From Pirellula sp. SH-Sr6A (GTDB taxonomy: Bacteria > Planctomycetota > Planctomycetia > Pirellulales > Pirellulaceae): DNA of 64,000 nt. The position numbers and the translations under genes are program-made. Below, piece by piece: positions 44,360-53,023 of the stretch. The stretch is taken from positions 5,623,988 to 5,687,987 of the forward strand of contig NZ_CP011272.1 of NCBI RefSeq assembly GCF_001610875.1. The letters are read 5' to 3'. The notes under the pieces are model-generated. The model saw only the letters and a program-made list of their open reading frames with translations. It was not told where the DNA came from and ran no database searches. The first letter of the stretch is position 1; every line of letters begins with the position of its first letter.

Positions 44360-44615
44360 CGAAACCCCCCACTTATTTTGTCACTCCCAATCGCTGCATC
44401 AGTTTCACGATTTTGCAAGTTCTTGCCAACTCGAAATAGGTTGTTGGGCGGCTGAATTAGGGGGACGTGGCTGCACTTGGAGCGTTTCGGCTTTCTCCAT
44501 CAAAATACGTTACAATACGTCGCCGTTTGGGGAATCCGGGGATTTTGCTCGCAGGCCAGCGTCCATCCCATTTGGTATCGGATCACACAATCGGATCACA
44601 CAAGGAGACAGCTGC

Positions 44616-44912
44616 ATGTCGGATCGCATTTCCCTTCGCACTTTATTAGCGAGCATCGCGGCGATCGCGGGACTAATGATGCTGCTGAGGTTGGCCATCA
44701 TTCAAAGCGATGGGACTGCATTGCGAGTGCTCCTGTGTGTGATCGCCGTACCACTTTTCACTTTCGCGCTCTTTGCTCTGTGCTATGCGTTGACATTACC
44801 GTTTGGGGTATTGACGCAAATCACGCGCGAGTCCCTGGCACCGGCGCAAAGTCCTTTTGCTCAAGATCGATTGCCGGAATCTCTCGTTCCGCATGACGAC
44901 GAAGTGAAGTAA
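44616..44912 (+). CDS. Small membrane protein of unknown function
   Basis: 98 residues from the ATG at 44616, chosen because AAGGAGAC (44602-44609) lies 6 nt upstream. Longer upstream frames have no such site and would read into hpt antisense. Two hydrophobic segments are visible: about residues 10-27 (LLASIAAIAGLMMLLRLAI) and about 38-62 (LRVLLCVIAVPLFTFALFA and following). The C-terminal tail is hydrophilic and acidic, ending in DDEVK. No family is recognised. It is divergent from hpt and convergent with the TerC-family gene. Confidence 0.7.
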   Translation: MSDRISLRTLLASIAAIAGLMMLLRLAIIQSDGTALRVLLCVIAVPLFTFALFALCYALTLPFGVLTQITRESLAPAQSPFAQDRLPESLVPHDDEVK

Positions 44913-44954
44913 TTCATCGCGTATTACAGAGATTCACAATTCGAACTCTGTCGG

Positions 44955-46040
44955 TCAGGTTGCATTCGGGTTCGCTGTGTTGCCTTTGGGCAGAAAGCCG
45001 ACGAAGAAACAGGAAAGCATCACAATCCAAAATCCAGAGCATTCCGGCCTGCGGAAGTCGTGGAAATCGAGAAGCTTCGGCGCAGCCTTGATGGGACCTT
45101 CCGCATGTTCCGACATACCCAGTGGCCAGCTACCGATCAACCAGCTTTCGTAAGCATGAACTAGCTCCACTCGTGATTCTTCGAGCGATGCAAACCACGG
45201 TTGCCAACTGCCCAACCAAGTACTTCCTTCAAAGCTCCAGTTGCTATTAAAGGCCCAGTCCGCGAGCAGCTTAATGCCGATGATACTGACCAACAGATAG
45301 GCCGAGATTTCGAATCGGGGGAATCGCTCGAGCAATCTGACGAACAACGCCGCCGCAAAACGCATTAAAACGACACCGAGGACACCCCCGGTGATTACGA
45401 CCCATAGTTTTTCTTGTCGGGACCCTGCGAGGGCCATCGCAGCTAAGATCGAGTCCACGGCGAATGCGATATCGGTCAACTCAATGACCAGCACCGTTTT
45501 CCAGAACAGCCCCATGGAGTGTTTATTGACATCGCACGCCGCCGAAACGGGGTAGGTCTTTCCATAGGGGTCCACTCCGTCCTGTGTGACCAAGGCTGCT
45601 GCAACCGGGACCCGCTGCTCAATTTCGATATTTTCGCGATTGATATCCAGGCTTTCACCTGTCTCGGCATCCACCAGTCTCGGGTTCCCGTCTTCATCGA
45701 GAACCATCTTTTCTTCACCGCCGTCGGATTGCTCGAGAAAAAGGTGCTTCACTGCGATGAAAACAAGATAAGCCCCCCCTAGGAACTTGACGAACGTGTA
45801 CTTCAAAAGGAAGCCAGCCGTCAGGATCGCGATGACCCGAAAAACGAATGCGCCGATCAAGCCATACGAAAGTGCACGTGCCCGCATGTGCTTGGGGAGT
45901 CTTTTGGCTAGCATCCCGAGCACGAGCGCATTGTCGATCGATAGGAGACCCTCCAAGACGATCAGCAGACCAACGATGACGAGGTCGGCAGGTACAACTT
46001 CTTGTCCAAGAAGTACGACAGCGATCGGCAAATCGAACAT
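44955..46040 (-). CDS. TerC family integral membrane protein
   Basis: About 361 residues. The ATG at 46040 is chosen; the longer frame begins at TTG 46091 and would add a polar 17-residue extension. The first helix is VVPADLVIVGLLIVLEGLLS. The conserved TerC acidic motifs are SIDNALVLGMLAKRLP and IELTDIAFAVDSILA, the paired Asp residues within membrane helices thought to bind metal ions. Seven to nine hydrophobic segments are visible. An unusual soluble loop of about 60 residues (about 113-172: EQSDGGEE through GKTYPVSAACDVNKH), acidic and Val/Glu-rich, lies between helices 4 and 5. Homologues take part in tellurite resistance or Mn/metal homeostasis coupled to exoenzyme metalation. It is divergent from the S1-domain gene. 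Confidence 0.85.
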   Translation of the reverse strand: MFDLPIAVVLLGQEVVPADLVIVGLLIVLEGLLSIDNALVLGMLAKRLPKHMRARALSYGLIGAFVFRVIAILTAGFLLKYTFVKFLGGAYLVFIAVKHLFLEQSDGGEEKMVLDEDGNPRLVDAETGESLDINRENIEIEQRVPVAAALVTQDGVDPYGKTYPVSAACDVNKHSMGLFWKTVLVIELTDIAFAVDSILAAMALAGSRQEKLWVVITGGVLGVVLMRFAAALFVRLLERFPRFEISAYLLVSIIGIKLLADWAFNSNWSFEGSTWLGSWQPWFASLEESRVELVHAYESWLIGSWPLGMSEHAEGPIKAAPKLLDFHDFRRPECSGFWIVMLSCFFVGFLPKGNTANPNAT

Positions 46041-46251
46041 GGAGATTTCAGATGGCCTGGTAGCGGTTGCGGGACTGGTCTGCGAATGCAAAGAATAGCC
46101 GACTCTCGCAGTGAGAACAGGCTCGGGGTATCAAGATACCAAAAAAACAGCCCCCTGCGACTGTTGCTGCAGCACCTGGGCACATAACGCGCTCGCTGCT
46201 AAACTACTCCGGTCACATTATTGGATTCAACGATCTCTAACCCCCCCGACT

Positions 46252-47847
46252 ATGAGCGACGCGAACTCTCTTCCAGAACCTGTTCAGGATGCGTCTTCTT
46301 CCCAGGCCGCGCCGGCTGCTTCTACTCCTGCTCAGCCGGTTCCCGCTGCAGGTGGCCCCATCAATCTGGATGCAATTCGCCGATTGAGGGAAAACCAGCA
46401 GGGGGCAGCGTCACCGCGACCCGAAAAGAGAGGACCAAAACGAGAAGCCGCTTCGACTCCTGGTTCTGTTCCCAAGGCGGAGTCTGAATCGCAAGCATCG
46501 GATCTTCCCGCCGAATCGATCGACGCGGAGGCACAGGCTCCTCGCTACAAATCGAACAAAGATAAATCAAACAAAGACCAATCCGTCCCCATTGCTCCTA
46601 AGGTCCCGGTTCCGAGTGCCCGAGTTCGTTTCTCGGACGAAGACGCAGCGCTCGAAGATGCCTTGAGCGGCGCAAACCTGGATCAGCTCATGATCGGGGA
46701 CAAATCGGTTCAAGTCGGCCGTCGATTGGAGGATGGTTCTAGGCACCCCGGTAAAGTCCTGAAAGTTCACAATGCGAACGTTTTCATCAGCCTCGGCGAA
46801 CCGGACCAAGGTGTCGTGAATCTCCTGCAATTTGACGAGCCTCCTGCGGAAGGACTGCCCGTCGATGTCTTGATTCGTTCGTTCAACAACGAAGAAGGCC
46901 TCTATGAGTTGTCGATTCCGGGCGAGACCATCTCGGTCAACGATTGGGACGATCTGACCGAGGGCGGAGTCGTCGAAGCAAAAGTGGAATCGGCTAACAC
47001 CGGCGGGGTCGAGTGCAAGGTCGGTAATGTCCGAGGCTTTATCCCGATGAGCCAGCTCTCCGAGTTCCGGGTCGAAAGTGCAGCGGACTTCGTCGGGCAA
47101 AAACTCCTTTGTGTGATCACCGAAGCCAATCCTCGTCGCGGCAACTTGGTACTGAGTCACCGCGCAGTATTGGAACGAGAAAAAGAGGCGAAACGGAGCG
47201 AACGCTTGGCTTCCATCCAGGTGGGCGACCATTGCGACGGAACCGTTCGGAAGGTGTTGGAGTTCGGGGCCTTTGTCGACATTGGCGGGCTCGATGGGTT
47301 GATCCATATCACCCAGCTTTCCTGGGATAAGATCAAGCATCCAAGTGAAGTGGTGAAAGAAGGGGATCAAATCAAAGTTCGGATCGACAAGATCGACCCC
47401 GTTACCGGCAAAATTGGCCTCTCTTATCGATCGGCACAAGACAACCCTTGGAATGATGTTGAAACGCGTTTCCCTCCTGGATCGGTCGTTCGAGGTGCCG
47501 TGTCTCGGCTTGCGAACTTCGGTGCCTTTGTGAAATTGGCGACAGGAATCGAGGGATTGATCCATATTTCCGAGCTGGCACATCGTCGCGTTGCCAGCGT
47601 CTCGCAAGTGTTGCAAGAGGGGCAAGAGGTCGAGGTGAAGGTCTTGACCGTTGAACCGGAAACACAGCGAATCGCTCTTTCGCTTCGTGCGACCCAAGCC
47701 AAGCCCGAGAAGGAATCGGGTGGAAAGGCTCCGGAGCCCGAGGTTGAAGACGTGCGCCGAGCCCCAGCGGTTAAAAAGTTCGAGGGACCGCTTAAAGGTG
47801 GCACCGGCAAAAATAACGGTGGCGAGCTTTTCGGACTGAAGTTCTAG
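46252..47847 (+). CDS. S1-domain RNA-binding protein (ribosomal protein S1-like)
   Basis: 531 residues from ATG 46252. A GTG-started frame at 46111 is rejected because its added N-terminus is unlike the family and overlaps the divergent promoter space. The first 150 residues are low-complexity (Pro/Ala/Ser, then KSNKDKSNKDQS, a small internal duplication at 46549-46578). Four S1/OB folds follow, at about residues 165-225, 238-310, 320-390 and 410-480. The third and fourth are canonical (GTVRKVLEFGAFVDIGGLDG and GAVSRLANFGAFVKLATGIEG, each followed by GLIHI). The protein probably binds mRNA during translation initiation, as ribosomal S1 does, or has a Tex/RNase-like RNA role. The four-repeat form matches short S1 proteins of several non-proteobacterial phyla. 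Confidence 0.85.
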   Translation: MSDANSLPEPVQDASSSQAAPAASTPAQPVPAAGGPINLDAIRRLRENQQGAASPRPEKRGPKREAASTPGSVPKAESESQASDLPAESIDAEAQAPRYKSNKDKSNKDQSVPIAPKVPVPSARVRFSDEDAALEDALSGANLDQLMIGDKSVQVGRRLEDGSRHPGKVLKVHNANVFISLGEPDQGVVNLLQFDEPPAEGLPVDVLIRSFNNEEGLYELSIPGETISVNDWDDLTEGGVVEAKVESANTGGVECKVGNVRGFIPMSQLSEFRVESAADFVGQKLLCVITEANPRRGNLVLSHRAVLEREKEAKRSERLASIQVGDHCDGTVRKVLEFGAFVDIGGLDGLIHITQLSWDKIKHPSEVVKEGDQIKVRIDKIDPVTGKIGLSYRSAQDNPWNDVETRFPPGSVVRGAVSRLANFGAFVKLATGIEGLIHISELAHRRVASVSQVLQEGQEVEVKVLTVEPETQRIALSLRATQAKPEKESGGKAPEPEVEDVRRAPAVKKFEGPLKGGTGKNNGGELFGLKF

Positions 47848-47877
47848 ATCCAAGCACTCCTTAGGTATTGGCGAGCA

Positions 47878-47920
47878 AACCGCACTATCGGCAGTTACAA
47901 CCTGGGCTGTCGGTGCGGTT
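47878..47920 (+). terminator. Stem-loop between the S1-domain gene and ubiE
   Basis: AACCGCAC (47878-47885) pairs with GTGCGGTT (47913-47920). After a TAT bulge, CGGCAG pairs with CTGTCG (one wobble), closing on a 12-nt loop. It begins 31 nt after the S1 gene stop. There is no strong T-run. It probably ends or stabilises the S1 transcript and separates it from the menaquinone operon. Confidence 0.55.
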
Positions 47921-48000
47921 ATCTCGAATCGGATGGTTGGAAAGCCATTTTCTAGGCGGCCAACGCGAGTCTTCAAGGCAACGCTAAACGGGTGAGGATC

Positions 48001-48726
48001 ATGATGACGCAGGTCGTGGATAAGTCGGGCGACCGGGTTCGTGCGATGTTTGCCCAAATCGCCCCCCGATACGATCGACTCAACCACATCCTCTCCCTCA
48101 ATATCGATAAACGATGGAGAGGCAAGACCCTCCGGCTGCTTCGACTCACGCCCGGATCACCCGTTCTGGACGTTTGTACCGGCACTGGAGATTTGGCCCT
48201 CGCGATATCCAAAGAACTTGGACCGGAGACGGAAGTGGTCGGCACGGACTTCTGCTCGGAGATGCTTGACATTGCGAAGGTCAAGCAGGCGAAGACGGTT
48301 CCTGAAGGTTCGAATTTACGGTTCATCGAAGCCGATACGCAGTCGCTCCCTTTCGAAGAGGATACGTTTCAGTGCGTCACGGTCGCATTCGGATTGCGAA
48401 ACGTCTCTGATACCATGCGCGGGTTGAGAGAGATGGTCCGTGTCACCAAGCGTGGCGGAAAGGTGGCTGTGCTCGAGTTTTCCAAACCGACCGCTCCAGG
48501 GCTCAAGCAAATCTACAACACCTATTTTTTGAAAGTATTGCCGCGCGTCGGCCAAGCACTCGCGAGCAATGACAAATCGGCGTACGAGTATCTCCCTCAA
48601 AGCGTCCAGCAATTTCCATGTGGAGAAGCTTTAGCGAATTTGATGCGGGAGGCGGGGTTGGTGGATGTTCGACTCACACCCATGACATTGGGTGTAGTGA
48701 CGCTTTATGTAGGGACAAAAGGGTAA
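48001..48726 (+). CDS. ubiE: Demethylmenaquinone methyltransferase UbiE/MenG
   Basis: About 241 residues. The start is at one of the tandem ATGs at 48001/48004, with GAGG at 47994-47997; the GTG-started frame at 47992 would include that site. The N-terminus [20 protein letters not shown] is the UbiE signature. [13 protein letters not shown] is SAM motif [14 protein letters not shown] motif II, and [17 protein letters not shown] the second UbiE signature. It performs the final C-methylation of demethylmenaquinone. It heads a plus-strand operon with ubiX, a ubiA-type gene and mqnE. Its TAA stop overlaps the ubiX ATG (TAATG), so the two are translationally coupled. Confidence 0.95.
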   Translation: MMTQVVDKSGDRVRAMFAQIAPRYDRLNHILSLNIDKRWRGKTLRLLRLTPGSPVLDVCTGTGDLALAISKELGPETEVVGTDFCSEMLDIAKVKQAKTVPEGSNLRFIEADTQSLPFEEDTFQCVTVAFGLRNVSDTMRGLREMVRVTKRGGKVAVLEFSKPTAPGLKQIYNTYFLKVLPRVGQALASNDKSAYEYLPQSVQQFPCGEALANLMREAGLVDVRLTPMTLGVVTLYVGTKG

Positions 48727-49388
48727 TGATGAGCGACGCGCAGTCTGCCCCATTGGTCCTCGCAATCACTGGCGCGAGTGGAGCGGTGTATGCCGCCCGG
48801 TTGCTTCAGACGCTTGTTTCCTCAGGCATTCCAGTTCACGCGGTGGTCAGTCCGTCCGGTGCGGAAGTGGTCCGACAGGAGCTCGGATTGCAAATCGGCG
48901 GCTCTGATCGCGACTTATCCGCCTTGCTGGGCTACTCTTGGGGGGATGATAAGTGGGCCAAACCGACTCCTATGGCGGTGGAGGCAGGGAAGAAGCTTGT
49001 CAGGGTGTTTCATTACCACGACTTCATGGTTCCGATCGCGAGCGGATCGTTCTTGACGAGAGGGATGGTCGTCTGTCCTTGCTCGGGCTCGACACTCTCC
49101 GGAATCGTCCATGCGACGAGCCAAAATTTGGTGGTGCGCGCTGCGGATGTTCACTTGAAAGAGCATCGAAAGTTGATTCTGGTCAACCGCGAAACTCCGT
49201 TGTCGGTGTTTCAGCTTGAAAATATGCATAGGGCTGCAAAAGCGGGAGCAGTCGTATTGCCTGCTATGCCTGGTTGGTACCACGGTGTTCAATCGGTCGT
49301 CGATTTGATTGATTTTGTGGTGGCGCGCATTCTAGACCATCTTCAAATCCAACACGATTTGATACGTCGGTGGGGTACCCCATGCTGA
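48726..49388 (+). CDS. ubiX: Flavin prenyltransferase UbiX (MqnM-like)
   Basis: 220 residues from the ATG at 48726 (a second ATG follows at 48729); the longer frame from 48618 lies inside ubiE. The Rossmann start is LAITGASGAVYAARLL. VVCPCSGSTLSGIVHATSQN is the UbiX-type FMN/prenyl phosphate site, and LILVNRETPLSVFQLENM is the conserved Arg-Glu-Thr-Pro-Leu motif. UbiX attaches a dimethylallyl group to FMN to make prenyl-FMN, the cofactor of UbiD decarboxylases. In the futalosine route the pair (MqnM with UbiD-like MqnL) decarboxylates the prenylated naphthoate. No ubiD is in this window. The gene overlaps the next one by 7 nt. Confidence 0.94.
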   Translation: MMSDAQSAPLVLAITGASGAVYAARLLQTLVSSGIPVHAVVSPSGAEVVRQELGLQIGGSDRDLSALLGYSWGDDKWAKPTPMAVEAGKKLVRVFHYHDFMVPIASGSFLTRGMVVCPCSGSTLSGIVHATSQNLVVRAADVHLKEHRKLILVNRETPLSVFQLENMHRAAKAGAVVLPAMPGWYHGVQSVVDLIDFVVARILDHLQIQHDLIRRWGTPC

Positions 49389-50338
49389 CTTCCACGACCG
49401 CACCTGCACGGCAGGGGATCTATCACCAGGTCAAAAACTATTTGGAGATGGTGCGATTCAGCCATACCATCTTTGCCTTGCCATTCGCCCTGCTCGCAAC
49501 TGCTTGGTCGTATCTCACTCCGGTCCCGGATGCGGCCGGAGGTGGTTACGTCCCATTTCGCATTCAGGATTTGCTGGGCGTTTTGCTCTGTATGATTACC
49601 GCACGAAGCTTCGCGATGGGGATCAACCGATTGCTCGATCATCGCATCGACGCGGCCAATCCTCGAACTGCGACGAGGCACCTGCCGCGCGGAGCATTAA
49701 GCCGCCGGGGAGTCGCAGGGTTTTGCGTGTTATGCGCGATTGCTTTTGTTGCGTGTTGCGCGCTCTTTTTACCCAATCGTTGGCCCCTCCTTTTGGCATT
49801 GCCGGTCCTTTTCATTTTGGCGGGTTATAGTCTGACCAAACGGTTTACTCGCTTCGCCCACTTTTGGCTTGGTTTTGCGTTGATGCTCGCACCCGTATGC
49901 GCTTGGCTCGCCATTCGCGGTCAGATCATCGATCGTGCCCCGGGTGACATCATGCCCGTTGTTTGGCTCGGGGGCATCGTTTCGTTTTGGGTCGCGGGAT
50001 TCGACATCATCTACGCTTGCCAAGATTACGCGTTTGATCGGGACGCAGGCTTGCACAGTATCCCGGCCAAGCTGGGGATCGCGAATGCTCTCCGTATTGC
50101 CAAGCTTTGTCATGCAGTGATGTGGATTATGGCCATCTTGATGCCCTGGGTATTCCCTTCGCTGGGACTGGGATGGATTTTCAGTTCGGCGGTCGGATTG
50201 GTGGGTGTATTGCTCGCGATCGAACATCGATCGGTTTCCGAGCAATCTCTCGAAAAAATGAACTTGGCATTCTTTCAATTGAATGCTGTGATAAGCGTTA
50301 TCTTTTTAGTTGTCGGTACGGTGGACGTCTGGTGGTAG
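49382..50338 (+). CDS. ubiA: UbiA-family prenyltransferase (MqnP-like)
   Basis: 318 residues from ATG 49382; a GTG at 49370 also opens the frame. The first aspartate-rich motif is NRLLDHRIDAANPRTATRHL (NxxxDxxxD) at about residues 82-101. The second is DIIYACQDYAFDRDAGLHS, near residues 204-222. Eight or nine membrane helices are visible. UbiA enzymes transfer a polyprenyl chain from its diphosphate to an aromatic acceptor, with Mg held by these motifs. The flanking ubiE, ubiX and mqnE suggest prenylation of 1,4-dihydroxy-6-naphthoate in the futalosine menaquinone pathway (MqnP), rather than ubiquinone synthesis. It overlaps the 3' end of ubiX. Confidence 0.92.
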   Translation: MLTSTTAPARQGIYHQVKNYLEMVRFSHTIFALPFALLATAWSYLTPVPDAAGGGYVPFRIQDLLGVLLCMITARSFAMGINRLLDHRIDAANPRTATRHLPRGALSRRGVAGFCVLCAIAFVACCALFLPNRWPLLLALPVLFILAGYSLTKRFTRFAHFWLGFALMLAPVCAWLAIRGQIIDRAPGDIMPVVWLGGIVSFWVAGFDIIYACQDYAFDRDAGLHSIPAKLGIANALRIAKLCHAVMWIMAILMPWVFPSLGLGWIFSSAVGLVGVLLAIEHRSVSEQSLEKMNLAFFQLNAVISVIFLVVGTVDVWW

Positions 50339-50382
50339 TCGAGATTACGCGAGACTAGTGCCGATGAAGGAGTGATAAGCCA

Positions 50383-51537
50383 ATGGTAGCACCTGAGATA
50401 CAAGACCGATTGCGAGTTGTTCGCGACAAAGTGGAGCAAGGCGGAAGGCTGACCATGGAGGATGGTTTGTTCCTCTCGTCTCCAGAGTCACCGCTGCAGG
50501 CCGTGGGTGAGTTGGCCAACTATGTTCGGGAGCGGATCAACGGGAATGTTGGTTATTACAACATCAATACCCACTTGAACCCAACCAATGTCTGCGTGTA
50601 TCGCTGCCGATTTTGCGCTTTCCGTTCGGACTTGCGGGATCCGAAGGGATATGTGATGAGCGACGAGCAGATCCTCGCTCGGGGCCAAGAAGCGGTTGAA
50701 AACGGCTGTACCGAGATGCACATTGTGGGCGGGCTTCATCATCAGCTCGGATACGATTGGTACCGTGGGATCATCGAAAACCTGCACCGAGCTTATCCGC
50801 AGATTCACTTGAAAGGGTGGACGGCTGTGGAGATCAATTGGTTTGAATTTCTAACCAAGATGAGTTCCAAAGACATTTTGGAGGACCTGCGAGACGCAGG
50901 GCTTGGAAGCATGCCTGGCGGAGGGGCCGAGATTTTTCACCCAGAGGTTCGCGATCAGATCTGCGAACACAAAGCGAACACCCACAAGTGGTTGGAGATT
51001 CATCAGTCTGCGCATGAAATCGGATTGAAGACCAATTGCACAATGCTGTATGGGCATGTGGAGCAAGCCTACCATCGGATAGACCATCTGCTGAAGCTGC
51101 GAGGGTTGCAGGACAAGACCGGAGGTTTTCAAACGTTCATACCACTCGCATTCCATCCTGAGAATACGAAGCTTTCACATTTGAAGAAGCCTTCCGCGCT
51201 GATGGATCTACGGACGATGGCTGTATCGCGATTGATGCTTGACAATGTTCCGCACGTCAAAGCTTATTGGATCATGCTGGGAATTGGTACGGCTCAAACC
51301 GCTTTAGCTTACGGCGCGGACGATATCGATGGTACGGTTCGTCACGAACTGATCTACCACGATGCGGGGGCGACGACTCCCGAGATCTTGAGCGTGGATC
51401 AGATCAAGCAATTGATTGTAGAGGCAGGACGCGAGCCCGTTGAGCGTGATACCGTTTACCGGCGAGTGCATCGCAATCCGAATGACTTCAAAGAATGGAG
51501 CATCGGGGAGGACGTGCCTGTCCTGCTCAGCGTTTGA
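50383..51537 (+). CDS. mqnE: Aminodeoxyfutalosine synthase MqnE (radical SAM)
   Basis: 384 residues from ATG 50383, with AAGGAG about 11-13 nt upstream. The radical-SAM Cx3Cx2C cluster is CVYRCRFC (about residues 68-75), preceded by YYNINTHLNPTN. HIVGGLHHQLGYDWY and GGGAEIFHPEVRDQIC are MqnE features. The protein joins the adenosyl radical of SAM to the enolpyruvyl group of 3-(1-carboxyvinyl)oxybenzoate, making aminodeoxyfutalosine, an early step of the alternative menaquinone route. Other mqn genes (mqnA, B, C, D) are not in the window. MqnC is the nearest alternative, but the HP-rich GAEIFHPEVR motif fits MqnE better. It is the last gene of the ubiE-ubiX-ubiA-mqnE operon and convergent with speD. 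Confidence 0.9.
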   Translation: MVAPEIQDRLRVVRDKVEQGGRLTMEDGLFLSSPESPLQAVGELANYVRERINGNVGYYNINTHLNPTNVCVYRCRFCAFRSDLRDPKGYVMSDEQILARGQEAVENGCTEMHIVGGLHHQLGYDWYRGIIENLHRAYPQIHLKGWTAVEINWFEFLTKMSSKDILEDLRDAGLGSMPGGGAEIFHPEVRDQICEHKANTHKWLEIHQSAHEIGLKTNCTMLYGHVEQAYHRIDHLLKLRGLQDKTGGFQTFIPLAFHPENTKLSHLKKPSALMDLRTMAVSRLMLDNVPHVKAYWIMLGIGTAQTALAYGADDIDGTVRHELIYHDAGATTPEILSVDQIKQLIVEAGREPVERDTVYRRVHRNPNDFKEWSIGEDVPVLLSV

Positions 51538-51556
51538 TTCCCAATCAATAATTGGT

Positions 51557-51937
51557 TTAGGATTGTTTGAGAGTGGGACCGAAAGCGACGCGGCGTTCGG
51601 ATGTCGATTGCTTTGCGCTGTGTGGTTGAAAAGCGCGGATCAAGTAATCAAAGGAGCGCTGTACTCCGATCCGTTCCGAGCACGAGAAGTAGTCGATGCA
51701 AATAGCTTGATGTTCCGGCCAAGTGTGCACGGCGACATGCGATTCCGCGATGACAACAACACCGGTCAATCCGTAGGGTGAGAAAGCATGGAAGCATCGC
51801 TGAACGATGGTGGCTCCGGAAAGCAGGACGGCCTCGCAAATGATTTGCTCTAGTTGCTCCGGTGTGTCCGGGATATTGAGGCAACCGGATAGATCGAGAA
51901 ACCAATGACGCCCTAGCAATTTTTCTTCCGTGCTCAT
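51557..51937 (-). CDS. speD: S-adenosylmethionine decarboxylase proenzyme (SpeD/SpeH type)
   Basis: 126 residues from the ATG at 51937, which lies in an ATGA overlap with the pdxA stop; a longer frame would read back into pdxA. The pyruvoyl self-cleavage site is visible in VIAESHVAVHTWPEH: cleavage between Glu and Ser turns the Ser into the pyruvoyl group. The start GRHWFLDLSGC and the cysteine in the CIDYFSCS segment (catalytic proton donor) also match the family. It decarboxylates SAM to supply aminopropyl groups for spermidine. No speE is in the window. The length is that of the short prokaryotic class. It is translationally coupled to pdxA. Confidence 0.95.
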   Translation of the reverse strand: MSTEEKLLGRHWFLDLSGCLNIPDTPEQLEQIICEAVLLSGATIVQRCFHAFSPYGLTGVVVIAESHVAVHTWPEHQAICIDYFSCSERIGVQRSFDYLIRAFQPHSAKQSTSERRVAFGPTLKQS

Positions 51938-53019
51938 GGACGGCTCGCTTCGTTTGCGACACCGCAAAGCCGAACAGCTGTCAGGATAGCTTGGGACATC
52001 CCCGTCGCCTTCGCGATGTTTCTCCAAGCGATGTCATGGGCTGTTCCGTGCGCCACGCTGGTTCGAACGATAGGGAGGCCGAGGGTAATATTCACGGCGT
52101 CGAACATGTCGAGCAGCTTGAGTGCGATGTGACCTTGATCGTGGTACATGGCAACGACGGCATCAAACTCCCCCTCCGCCGCTTTTGGCATAAGGGTGTC
52201 GACGGGATAGGGGCCCGAGACATTGATCCCAGATGATGCAGCTTTTGCGGTCGCGGGCGCGATGATACGCAATTCCTCATCGCCGAATCGACCCGATTCA
52301 CCCGCGTGGGGATTGAGCGCTGTGACAGCAATTTTGGGATTACCATCCAAACCCAAAGCGAGACGGATACGAGCGAAAACGCGGTGCGCCAGTTGAATCT
52401 TTTCGATGATGTTGCTTTCGGTAATGTGTTCGAACACCTCCCGAAGCGCCATGTGGAGCGTGACGTGTACGACACCTAATCCTGCTGGGCCCCCATGTTT
52501 AGGAGGTCCTGGGGGAAGGTAAAGCATCATCGCATGATCGGTCACTTTACACAGATAGGCCAGCAGCTCGGTGTGACCCGGCCAGTCGTGGCCAGCCAAC
52601 TGAAGCGATTTCTTTTGGAGCGGGGAGGTGACAATGGCGTCGACTCGTCCTGCGAGAGCGAGTTCGGTCGCGAGCACCAAAGCTTCGTATGCGGCTTGGC
52701 CACCCCTCGCCTGAATGGTCGGTTCGATTCGGCCCCTCCAATCATCGGGCCCGGCGGCGATGCAATAAACTTGCCGGCTGGAAGGCCGGTTGTGGTGGGG
52801 AGGAATCGATTCGGGATCCGATATGACGTGTATGTCCAGGTCGGCATGAGTGACCTGACACGCGAGTCGCAAAGCCTGGGGCGATCCAATCACAACGAAC
52901 TGAGCCGCTTGTTGCAGGTTTGGATCTGCAAGGGACTTTGCTGTGATTTCCGGACCGACGCCGGTGGGGTCTCCGAGCGTGATTGCGACGACCGGGCGTT
53001 TAGGGGATTCAAAATGCAA
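51934..53019 (-). CDS. pdxA: 4-hydroxythreonine-4-phosphate dehydrogenase PdxA
   Basis: About 361 residues. The start is placed at the TTG at 53019, four nt after the tlpA-like stop. The open frame continues further upstream inside that gene, but the family begins at VVAITLGDPTGVGPEI, and no ATG or GTG precedes it in the gap. Motifs: LGDPTGVGPEITAKS, SPLQKKSLQLAGHDWPGHTE (metal and substrate histidines), VTLHMALREV, ALNPHAGESGRFGDEE and AMYHDQGHIALKLL, whose three metal-binding histidines match PdxA. It oxidises 4-phosphohydroxy-L-threonine in the DXP-dependent pathway to pyridoxal phosphate. pdxH lies at 60581-61228, so two steps of one pathway are in the window, though not adjacent. The TTG start is an inference. 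Confidence 0.92.
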   Translation of the reverse strand: MHFESPKRPVVAITLGDPTGVGPEITAKSLADPNLQQAAQFVVIGSPQALRLACQVTHADLDIHVISDPESIPPHHNRPSSRQVYCIAAGPDDWRGRIEPTIQARGGQAAYEALVLATELALAGRVDAIVTSPLQKKSLQLAGHDWPGHTELLAYLCKVTDHAMMLYLPPGPPKHGGPAGLGVVHVTLHMALREVFEHITESNIIEKIQLAHRVFARIRLALGLDGNPKIAVTALNPHAGESGRFGDEELRIIAPATAKAASSGINVSGPYPVDTLMPKAAEGEFDAVVAMYHDQGHIALKLLDMFDAVNITLGLPIVRTSVAHGTAHDIAWRNIAKATGMSQAILTAVRLCGVANEASRP

Positions 53020-53023
53020 AGGA

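Noticed and set aside
46111-46251. Upstream GTG extension of the S1-domain gene
   Set aside because: The extension is unlike the family N-terminus and crosses the divergent intergenic space; the ATG at 46252 precedes a typical low-complexity leader.
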